From Lumbricus rubellus (taxonomy: Eukaryota; Annelida; Clitellata; Crassiclitellata; Lumbricidae): 64,000 nucleotides of DNA. Every line of letters begins with the position of its first letter. The stretch's first letter is position 1. The stretch lies in the NCBI GenBank assembly GCA_945859605.1, contig OX243811.1, positions 63,975,804-64,039,803 on the forward strand, read 5' to 3'. The notes beneath the pieces were generated by a model. It was not told the DNA's origin. It worked only from the letters and a program-made list of their open reading frames with translations, and searched no databases. This document shows positions 49,733-61,408 of this stretch, piece by piece. The position numbers were made by a program, and so were the translations under genes.

Positions 49733-52700
49733 GTAAGCAACGTTGACTAATGGTTTGGGGTCACCGCGGGAGTATGTCACTGGCGGGGGTGAAAAGGGCT
49801 CTGCAGATCCTCGAGAGGGTTGGGGAATGGCGGGTTTGACCTGTGGCCCGATGGGGTAGGATTCCTCACGCGTTTGTAGTTAAAGATCAAGGATTATGTT
49901 TACTTTACGAGGGGCTTGATGGTTAGCGTTACCCTTTACGTAATGGGCGGAGTCAAAGATGCACAACGTTTTTCTAATTAGCATACGAATGAAAGGCTGC
50001 TTAGATTGCGGGCTTTGACTGAGCGCACAAGGGTCAAGTAAAGAGGGTTTGGAGGGCATAAGGAGGGGGTTATGGGAGGGCTGTTGACAGGCTTTTCACA
50101 TACGGCTGGTTGGGACTGGTTTGATTCAGGTAGATTTAATTGATAATTAGCAATCAATTATTCATTTACCTGTCCAGTACGAATGAGTAGGATTGTGATA
50201 ACAGGTGATGAATGTGGTAATGATTCTCTTGATTTGCGCTTTGTGAGTTGTGACATGCAGTCCAGATACTTCAGTTACCGGTACTTAATTATCAAGTACC
50301 ATTCGATGGCAAGAAGCAATTGTGGACAAACAACTTGCTCAAGGTCTCTCCACCGTAACAGTCTCAGAAGTAGGAGGGGAGGGGGTAGGCAGGTGCTCCA
50401 GTGTAACTAGTTGGGCATGTATGCATGCATGTATGTATGTATGTGTGTATATGCATTGTATGTGTGTATCAGTGTTTGTGTGTATATAATTTTATATATA
50501 TATGTATATATGTATGCACATAATGTGTGTGCATTAGGGTGACAATGTCAACCACTGACAAAAATTAATTTGAGAATTTTTAAAGTCTCACCCCTCAAAA
50601 GTGTTCCCTATAACATCAGTACCACAGGTGAAAATTTTTAGGGAAATACGAAAACGTTTAGAGGTGGTCCAAGGACCTTGAACTTTCAATAGATATGCCT
50701 ACAAACAACGTTGAGTATGAAATGAGAAACAACGTTGAATATGAAATGTGCTAAATATTTTTATGCTCTACCAATTACATTTCTAGTGCTTATTTCAATG
50801 TCCTCTGTTATCATGAATGACATGCATAGGGTACAGCTATATATTATATAATTAAAAACCAATAAGTCAATTTGAAAATTATACAAGAAAGTCGTGGGGA
50901 GTTACTGTAGTTATTTTAAATTGACTTTTGCGCCTACTGAAAAGAAGTTACGGAGGTCTAATGTCATTTGGAATACAATAGGCCTACATGTGTTACTGCA
51001 GCATTTGACAGGCACACATCCCAGCAGCCAAAGGACAATCACTGGGCCGTGATACTGCTGAAATTGTTATCTGTTCGAATTCCATCAGACATTCTCGGCT
51101 CCATCATCATAAGGCTATTGTCAAAGAAATCCATGCATCATTAGGGATTGAAATTCCGCATAAAGTTCATTGGGATGACAGGTTGTTGAAGGCTTTTACG
51201 TTGCCCTGCTGTGCTGGCATCAGATTTAAAAAAACAATGAAAATCTTAGGGGTTCCTTTACTGCCTAATGGAAGGGGTGAGGCACAAGCTTCAGCCGTTT
51301 TAACTTGCTTTAAAGAGTGGAATATGGCTGGCCGCAAACGATCTATATCTTTTCACACAACTTCTATCCTCTACAGCAATGCTGGTCTTCAATCAAGAGC
51401 ATGTGTTCTGTTGGAACACAAGTCTCATATATATACGGTAGATATCCTCAGCTTGGTGATAGTGGGAATAGTCTTCGAATCTCTGATGACAAACTCTCGC
51501 AGACCTACGAAAACACTGTTTGAAAGATTTGGATAAAAAAATGATACATTGCAATCTACCTCTTCCATCTCTCTGGCATCTGACTGCATTTGAGCTGCAG
51601 CCTCCGTGAGCACAATATATTTGTTCTTCAGGTGAATCTCAAGGCATTGGTACACATGCCAATGTCTAACGTCAGCTCCCTGGCATGACTTGCAACTGTT
51701 GAAGCAGCTCATTGCTTACAAGGCAATAAGTTTGACCGCCGTTACAGCAGAAATACACGTCCTATCGAACAATTTTAGATACCTGAGTGAAATGTTGGTT
51801 GGCATGGTGCTGTTTGATTCGGCTGTTTGCGACGGCAGCGTGATTGCAGTTGTGGAATTTTGTCCGGGATACGATGAGCCTCTTTGACATCTCAAAGTGT
51901 AGGCTATGTGAAGCCACTATACCACTGCAAGAGCTGATTTTTGTAGCTATAAACACTAAGACGCTCTTCATTGCACTAGTCCGCACTAGATATTCTTGTA
52001 AATTTCCTACAACTACACCCAAGCACATAGGGAGATAAACGACAGTGTTCTCTTGGTCGTCGCCGAGCAGTGAGCTTATCTCAGCTTAAAGGTCGGAAAT
52101 GATGCAGCACTGATCCATTCATTCCTTGAAGTACTTACAAACCAAGAAAAACCAAGAGTATAATTATGCAGGGGGTTATAAAATACAGGAAGGAATGGCC
52201 AGACTCAAAAAAAACCAAACAGCCATAAATGGACTTGATAAACAGTACTTGTATCAAATACAACTTTCGAGATACGTGTGTATTTGCATTGTGTTAAACA
52301 GTGACCATCAAGTAAAACTTCTGATGCGTTGGACCACCACTAAACATTAATGAATTAATTTTTAAAAAATCATGCATAGTTATTGCATGGTACATAACCA
52401 TTGAAAAGGGTGAGACCTGTGAAATTGACAAAAAAAAATTTAAGTGTCACCCTAGTGTGCATATATACATAAGGTACTCATATGTATATATCAAAGTGCA
52501 TTTATGTATGCACGTATGCATAATTATAATATTTCTGTCAATGTTCTTTCATGTATTTATGAAGATGCTTTTTACAGCATAGGTCCCATAGGAAACCATC
52601 TCTCAAAAGCACTGCATGGATTTTTGTACACGATCTTATTTATAATGTTGTCAACAGTTTTGCCCTATTTAGGCCTATTATGAATTATTTTGATTGGTGG

Positions 52701-55700
52701 ATGGATTGTAGGCTTTCCATCTTGTAGTCCGAATCCATGTCGCAATGGAGGAGACTGTCAAGCGGGTCGCTCCACCGGAACTGCCTTCTGCAAGTAAGTC
52801 TGTCTCTCATAATTATAATTATGTCAGATCCATATCAAACTCTATGACAAATATTTGTACATGTAAATTATAAGTAGGAAACGTTGGTTGGCTTTAAATG
52901 GATTGATTCATGTGTATAATTATGTATGATGTGTTGACTTGATGTCCAAACTTCAAAGGAGCCTTGAAACGCACCAAAGAAGTAGGCTATATATACAGAT
53001 GATGTTGATATATTAAAGGCCTGTGATAAACATGGTGACCGGACAAAAAAAACCCTGGACAAAAACCCCCCGGACAAAACCCCCCTGATTTAGCCTAGGA
53101 CATTAACCCCCCCGGACAATTCCCCCCTTTGCTGGCAAAGTGCAGGCAGGCCTACAATTTGTTTAAACTTAGGCTAATTATCGAGTTCCCGTGCTGTGTC
53201 AACTAATTAGTGTCGTATGGGTAAACACCTGTCGCTGTCATTCAGGCGTGAACTTGTTAGTGTCATTCAGTCACTCCGATATGAAGCTAGTACCTGTTGG
53301 TGTAATCTAGGACAGCATGAATCGTTGTCATCAATCCAGCTTCCATTTAAGAAGGAGTATTTTCATCAATCCAGCTTCCATTTAAAAAAGAGTATTTTCA
53401 TCAATCCAGCTTCCATTTGAGAAAGAGTATTTTCATCAATCCAGCTTCTATTTAAGCAAGAACATTTTCATCAATCCAGCTTCTATTTAAGTAAACTTTA
53501 TTTGTATCAATCCGGCTTCTATTTATATAGCGAGAATTCTTTTCATCAATCCAACTTGCGTACTTAGGACACCGTTTTATAGTACGACAACTTATGTGCA
53601 ATATATTCTACCAGGGGGGGGTTATGTCCTACCCTGGGGGTTTCTGTCCGGGGGGGTTTTTGTCCGGGTTTTTTTTTGTCCGGGGGGGTTTTTGTCCAGG
53701 GGGGGTTTTTGTCCTACAACCGATAAACATGCTTTCATTATGACAACAACAGCAGTCATACACACACACACACCACACACACGCACACACACACACAGAC
53801 TTGCTACCCTGTATACAGCGTTCAACCCCCCCCACTTCATTGCGTAGGATATATCACACCCTAGAGCCATTCTCATATCCAGGCACTGAGGCACCCATAA
53901 TCATATATCTACCCAACTTTATTGTTTTCGGAACCATATGGGACACCCATTCCAAATCTCTACCCAAGAAGTCGAGAGCCCAATCCTACCCATATTCAAC
54001 CCGCCTCATGGACATGGTGTACCATTATGCTCAGTACAAATCCTACCTGTATACCTTATCGTATACTCTGCCTGTATCTGCACCCCCCCCCCCCCATTCA
54101 GCTTAACCTGCCAGACACTATACCCGTTCCAAATAGGCCTAACAATAAACCCAACCTATATGGGCTTATCAGCCCCACTTCATTCTACCTTGCCGTTGGC
54201 TACCCATTCACACCCCATACAGTGCCATACCCAATCCGTCTAACAGCCTATGATGCCGTAATTACCCTTCCACGCAATCTTATCCTACCCTGTGCACTTT
54301 GGTTTATAGTCCGTTATTTACCTCTGATCATTTTCTACCGTAAATCACCTTGGCCACCGTTGTCCTCGCCCTATTTTGCTTTGCCTCAACCTAGCCTATA
54401 ATTTATAACCTTATATAACCTGGGTCTTTCTGCAGTTGTTACTCTTTAACGACACCACGGCTGTTTTTAAGGAATTTTTAGAACTGCACAAGTCCTTTTT
54501 TCCTTTCCCATCATCCATGGTAAATTACTTGAAATCGGACGACAGTTGCTAGTTTTAACTGTAGAGAAGTGCTTCTACAATCTACAATTTTGTGTACAAC
54601 AGTACTACAACTGCACGTTAAAAAGCCCTGAACGACACTGTGTCATATTAAAGATGATTAATGTCACCCACCTCCTTTCCGAAGGCTCGAGACTGGCACT
54701 GTCAAAGTATACGGGCAGTGGCAGAGCATGCAGAGACCCGTCCGTCTACTTGCGTGTATACTGTGTATAGTGTATACCCATGACACACACACACACACAC
54801 ACACTTTTACCATAAATTATGCATCTACAGATATTATCATTACTTACTGGTACCGAGTAATATAAGCTTAGGCGCCTACCCTTGATTAAAAACAATTGTT
54901 CCACTCAATCACCAACTTTTCTCCCAGGGATGCGCACACTGTCAAACTGAGAGGTCAGAGTTGAAATCCAAACCGAGGCAAAGATTTCTGGTCTAATTTC
55001 TTCACAGGAAATTCAATACAAACCAATGCAAGCCCTATAGGACTCGGCGTAACCCACTTTGGGAACGCTGCAGAGCAGTGCAGATTATTCAGATTGTTTG
55101 TGTGTGGCGTGCGTGCATGTATGTACAATGTATGTGGTTGTGTGTGTGGGTGGGCGTGTGGACTTGCGTGTTCATGAGCGTTCATAAACACTGGCTGTAC
55201 ATTGCTGGTGGAAGATGAGATGGCAAGAGAGTTGACTGGCCACCCGTATCTCATGTAATCATGCACCCGATTCAAGGTTCTTTCAATACACCCGATTGCA
55301 GAGGCTTGAGAAATGGAAGTTACTAGCCGTTCATGCCCATCACTGCCTCGGTGGGGAGTGGGGTGAGGTGGGTGGGTGCGAGATGCACTGCTCTTCCCCC
55401 ATTTGTTGAGATAATTTTGTGAACTTGCATTGGTTTGTATTGAATTTCCTGTGAAACGTTAAACACGTCAATGAATTGTTTGTGGATTCGCCAGTTTGTT
55501 GTTGATGCTACAGACGTTTTATTCAGCAGCAATTATTTCTCTTTCCCAAGACAAAATAAGAAACATCTTAAACCAACTTCACACGAAGTTCAGATCACAC
55601 CTGAGTTACTTGGTTATAATATCATACAGCGCCATTAGGCCAAAAAAATATGTTGTGTTTCCGGTAACAGAGCTAAAAAAAATTGGGTAGGTAGGTCGGA

Positions 55701-57834
55701 AAATATTTTTATTTTGTAAAATATTTTTATGCAGTGACTATCCGAAAAAGTATACCCCACTAGTCTTTTTTGCACGCTGAAACAAAGTACGTGTTCTAAG
55801 CAAGTATAAACTGCCTATTTCCCGACTGTCTGCACCTAAAACTGCTCTAGAAACAGTCCTATTAATTTCATTTTGTTGACGTCTCTTATGTTATGTCAAT
55901 ACAAATGTTTTTTAAAAAATTTTGAAAAAAAAAATAATTTTTTTTTTGAAAAATGTTTTTTTTTAAGAAAAATTTTTTACAAAAATATTTGGGTCGCGGC
56001 CCTAAAAATGGGTCGGTCGCGTTACCGGAAACACAACAATTTTTTTTTTACGCCTTATCATCTTCGCACGGTATTAATATTTTCGCCCAGTTTTGACCAC
56101 TCCAATGTTCCACATGATCTTGTGATGGACTTGATTGGACAAAAGACTGGCGGTCACTCTGGCTTTCTCTCTCCGACACCTTAGATTAATTGCACGTGTC
56201 TGGAGTTGATAAGTTGCTAAGAGATGCTACATGTTGGCGATATATCCGACTGGATTTGAAGCGATTATTAAGGGAATTATCATTGATTAATCTGCTGATA
56301 TTGAACTGAGACTGCGTGTCTTGCGTTGGGAAAATCGTGAAGACACAGCTCGAAAATGAAGATGATTTTGTAACTGGTTTCTTTTGGCTATAGCGTCTTG
56401 AAAGGAGTTCAGAATAAGCGGAATCGACATGTCGTGTGCGCATGGGCATTGAGTTGGGTCAGGCACTAAAGGTCAATTCTACAAAAATTGTAAACACGCA
56501 ACGCGCGAGCCTTAATTAAGTTTGACAATTAATCAATAAGCTTCGGAGTTTTAATTTCGTGCCACCATAAACATTCATAAACATTGTACCATAAACATTC
56601 TCCATGCATGTTTAATGCAACAACAACTGAACTTCAGTAGATGTGATCATGTGACCTATGTAGGTCAAAGGGTCATTGAGATGTCGAAACCGCCTATATT
56701 GCATGTCCATATATTGTATTGGATTGTATCTATAAATTTATAAAGCGCCTCTCACAGTGCACACCAATCAGAGGCGCTCCCAGCACGTTAGACCAAGAGA
56801 GAAAAAACAGGCATTTGGAACACCAGTTATTATGGAGGAACGCGTCGAAGGAGGAAGCTGGTTCCACAATGCCGGGCCAATGAGAGCAAAGGCACGCATT
56901 TTAGCCAAGGCAGTCCTAGCTCGCGGGACGAAGAGATCATGCCGATCAAAGGAGCGTAGCGGGCGAAGAGAAGTAGCCGAGGTCGGCAGATGGATGAGGT
57001 CACAAAGGTACTTATAGGCCTAATATGCCTAATCGTCAAAAGCTCTTGATTTATCATTAATTTTACGTAATGTAGGCTAAGCTTAGGCCTATATCTCAAT
57101 AAAAATTCCTGAGAAGCAGCAGGATATATATATATAGTCCTACCAGCGATAAGCTACGATATCCATCGGGTTTCCCACATGAAATCCAGCCAGAGATTTA
57201 GTTTCTATCAATGACTGGCCGCAGACTGTCAGTAGGCCTACCGTTGTCTCCTTTCATCAAACTCTGCAAGGTGTTGCGAAGGTCATGAACTCGGGTTCAA
57301 GATCAATTCCGGAAACCCTGGCCTTTTCTGCAGGTGTGGTTGGCTTCAAATATTTGTGGACCATGAAGTTTCTTAATTGATTCTCGATGGCTTTTATTGG
57401 CTGCGCGTATTATAATGTTTGCATTCGTTTTGTTGTAAACCTTATCTCATCCGATGCAATTAAGCCCAGACAGTACGTGTTGAAGACATTTGTCTCGTGT
57501 CCTGTATACTCTATTATAAGCGATGCTAGGCTCTGGTTTATAAATGTATGGGTAGGTAGTGCTTTGTATTCAATGCTCTGCTATAGGCCTAGTTGGTTTC
57601 ATAGCCCTGTAGGCCTCAGCCGCCTCATGCTGCTTTGTTTCATTGTCCTATGAAGTGCTATATTTATGCTACTTTTGGAACATTGAAACATAGGCTACCA
57701 TAGTGAAAAATACAGCTCTAGATATTATATAAAATTAATGAGCTAAATAAATAGCATCCCGACATTCCTCTAATGCAACCACGATGTATAGTTATGGCGC
57801 AGTCAGTGGATGGCGCTAGGCAGATAGCCGCATA

Positions 57835-57923
<89 letters not shown>

Positions 57924-60900
57924 CAGAAATGGAGACAGACAGAGACATATATAGACAGACAGACATGGAGACGTATACAGACAGAGAGACAGACACACAA
58001 ACACAGAGTCATAGAGACAGACAGGCACACATATAGACACACAGACAGATATACAGTCATAGAGACACAGAGACACACACACACAGAGACAAGACAGATA
58101 GCTGGGGCTGAAGCTTGTTGTTAGTCCGTGGGAATTGGATCTTTCCCATGGATGTGGATTTTTCCCATGGATTAATATCGTGGGTCGTGTGTGGCAGGCG
58201 CCGTACGACCCAAGTGGAAGCGGACGTGGGAAAAGAGGGTTAGGGTGGATGGGGTGGGTGGGGTGAGTGGGAGGGCCTGAGAGGATGAAGTGGAGGGTCA
58301 GGGGGGTGGAGGGGCCTGAGGGATCGTCGGCTGTCAGCGGATGGTTTGGTCAGTGATCTATGGCCTTGAGGGTCCAGCTGTTTCCTAGAAGAGTGCCAAT
58401 CCTCATGACGAATGCTTTAGCGTGGGAATTTATCAGAAGAACTGATGAACGGCCATTACCTTTAGGCCTACGTGTGTAAGTCAGTAGGTGAATGAACGAA
58501 CGAGTGAGTGAATTGATAAGTTGGCTAACTGAACAAATGAAAGTCTGAATAAAAGAATGAATGAACGAATGAATGGGTGAATGAATGAATGAACGATTGA
58601 ATAAAAGAATGAATGAATGAATGAACGACTGAGTAAAAGAATGAATAAATGAACGGATGATGGCGCGTGATTTTAGTTGGTATAACGAAGAATTATATAC
58701 AGAAAACCGACAGACAGGCAGACAGACACGGAGATGGAGGGAGATATACATGTACAGTTAGGCATACAAGCGAATGCAGAGAAAAGGAGATGCTCAGAGA
58801 TAAAGACAATGATAAAGACGGATAAAGGCACAGAGCAAGAGATAAACACATAAAAAGCATTTTTCAAGTTCTCCGACCAATCGCAAGATAATTATAGTTT
58901 AATATACAGACAGTGATTAGGCCTAAAACACTCAGACATACACCCAGATAGCCTATAGCAAAGGACATAGGCCCTAATATCGAGACCGAGAAAGACGCAA
59001 ACGTAGGCCTACACGAAGACGAGTTACTAAAAGAGACAAACAGACTACGGAAATCCGCTACAATCTCTACAATTCGTATAAGCTTACACACGATAGGGCC
59101 TACTTAAACGCAATCATGTGGCCACCTTTAACAGCATTAGGCCTACATTTATGATTTAAAGCTTAATTTCCTGTCGTATTTTAACACCGAAGCGTTCACT
59201 TATCAACACTTATCAAGCTGCCTGTTATCCTTCGTCAAATACCTATTAGCCTTTCTACTTCTACTTCATTTCTTTCTCTTTTCAAAACTGTCTTATTCGA
59301 CCGGGGTTGGACTGGGAGCGCTCCTGAGTAGTAACCTTGAAGGAGCGCTATATCAAATTCTCTGTAAATAAATAAATAAACAGTCAACAAATCATGGCGC
59401 TATATAAATTCAGATTGATTGATTATGACAAGTTTCCACCTCGTTTTAATCTACAGGGTGGTCCAAAATAAATGGCACAATGATAAATTGATAGTACTTT
59501 ATTCAGACCAATTCAAATATAACCGTGAAAATTCACAAAAACACAGCAATATTTATTATTTTTACTGTAACATTACATGCATGGATGGATTTTGTTACAT
59601 AAAATGTTCAATGTGTCATCCTTGCTGCTCGACCACGCATTGAAGCCGACGACGCCATTGATCAATTGCGCGGTCAATGAAACGCTGTGACAGCTTGGTC
59701 CACTCTGTGACGATTGTTTCTTTCAACTGATCCACTGTGGTGAAACTTCTACGACGGTATACCATCTGTTGAAGGGCGCCCCAAACAGCGTAGTCGACTG
59801 GATTCAAGTCCGGGCTGTTTGGGGGCCACACGACCCCCAATGTTTCTGAGTTCGTAGATTCCAAATTAGACATCGGTCTTTCTCAGTTAAGCGTCCCATG
59901 ATCACAATCTCTTATAAACAACAACTTCTTTACCATAAACTATGATAAACAATGATGAAGTCAATGATGACGTCAGAGAAAATATATATATAAGTAAGAA
60001 AAATAACATTAAACATTGAATTGTTATACTTATATCAAGAAAACTGTCACTGTGCAGTTTATTTTGGACCACCCTGTATAAACGATAGAAAATGATCGAA
60101 ATTAAGCGTTAAAACCGCAAGGACGCACAAGCCCAACAGGCGCCCAATTCTTTACAGGGCGACTCTGAATCCTTTCCTTTCAAGGCTCTATCACCCTGAA
60201 GCCTACTGTGAAGCCCCAAACCCTTTTGTGACCCAGTTGACAAGGGCGAAGCATGTACCCTGTGTGGGGGGGGGGTACAAACGTGAGGGGGAAGGATAAT
60301 AATTGAGACCAGATCGCGCTGTGAACTTGCATTCACTAAATAACCCCTGTGCGCTTTGCAGTGAGGCAGACCTGGCCTGGGATTAAAAAAGACGCCAAAT
60401 ACCTATACGCAGGGATAAAGCAAGCACTCGAGCGCAGGCATAAAGACATACATTTACACGGACAGGCAAGCGTGAATAGATGACAAAGCCAACGAAGGTA
60501 TGCAGGCAGAAAAGCAAGAAGTATTTGTCTACCACTTGCCTGCTTTGACCTCTCAACTCTGTCTAAATTTAGCTGAGTAGGCTATCATTTTACCGTGCAT
60601 GATGTGTCAACCCTTTATAGACTTCTTTGTCTTTAGCTTCTACTACATACACCTCTGTTACAATCTAATCTAATCTAATCTAATCTAATCTAATCTAATC
60701 TAATCTAATCTAGTACATGGTATAGCATAGTATAGCATAGTATTATATAGTATAGTGTAGTATATAGTATGCTATAGTATAGTGTAGTATAGTATAGTAA
60801 TAGTATAGTTTAGTATAGTATTTGACTCTAAGCCTATTATTATACTCACAGGCACAGTAAACTTGTGTTTATTCATGAGCTCTGACTTGTATAGGCCCTG

Positions 60901-61358
60901 TCAAAGCTCAGAGGGGTTGTAGATTGGGAAGATCATGCAGGGAACATTGATCCCCCATCAATGTAAACCATGTATGAATGTCTAACCCCATGTTGCAATG
61001 TTTTCAACTCTTTTCTGCAGATGTAAGGACGGTTACATCGGGACATATTGTGAGTTTGACAATCCATGTCGAGATGACATACCGCATTGTCTCAATGGTG
61101 GAACATGTCACGTGATGGAAAGTCTGAGTGGAGTCAATCCCAACTGCACATGTCGACTCGGTCAGTACTTTAATAGAAGAACTGCGTTTGAAAAATTGGA
61201 TTAATCAATTTTAATATTAGATTATTCAGGAGTTCAGCTCACCTAACTTACCTAAGGATAATTATAGGCCTAGTAGGCCTACAGTTGCATCTTATATGCC
61301 TTCTTTAAACACTTGAATGTTCACACACTGTCACACACACACACACACACACACACTG

Positions 61359-61408
<50 letters not shown>

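Noticed and set aside
51183..51536. Host gene in Notch intron 1
   Set aside because: The ORF lies inside a transposon with exact TSD and resembles a transposase-like protein; the frame is broken on both sides.
52727..52733. Alternative acceptor CTTGTAG for Notch exon 2
   Set aside because: It would break the phase with exon 1 and delete the first EGF cysteine; the acceptor at 52710-52711 keeps both.
53922..54401. 159-codon ORF in Notch intron 2, Pro/Tyr/Leu rich; possible mitochondrial insertion
   Set aside because: Strong strand asymmetry recalled mitochondrial DNA, but no frame gives a recognisable mitochondrial protein, and three overlapping frames are open because the stretch is G-poor.
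57718..58084. Cys/Leu/Ser/Val repeat ORFs on the minus strand
   Set aside because: Encoded by the CAGA microsatellite and its decayed flank.
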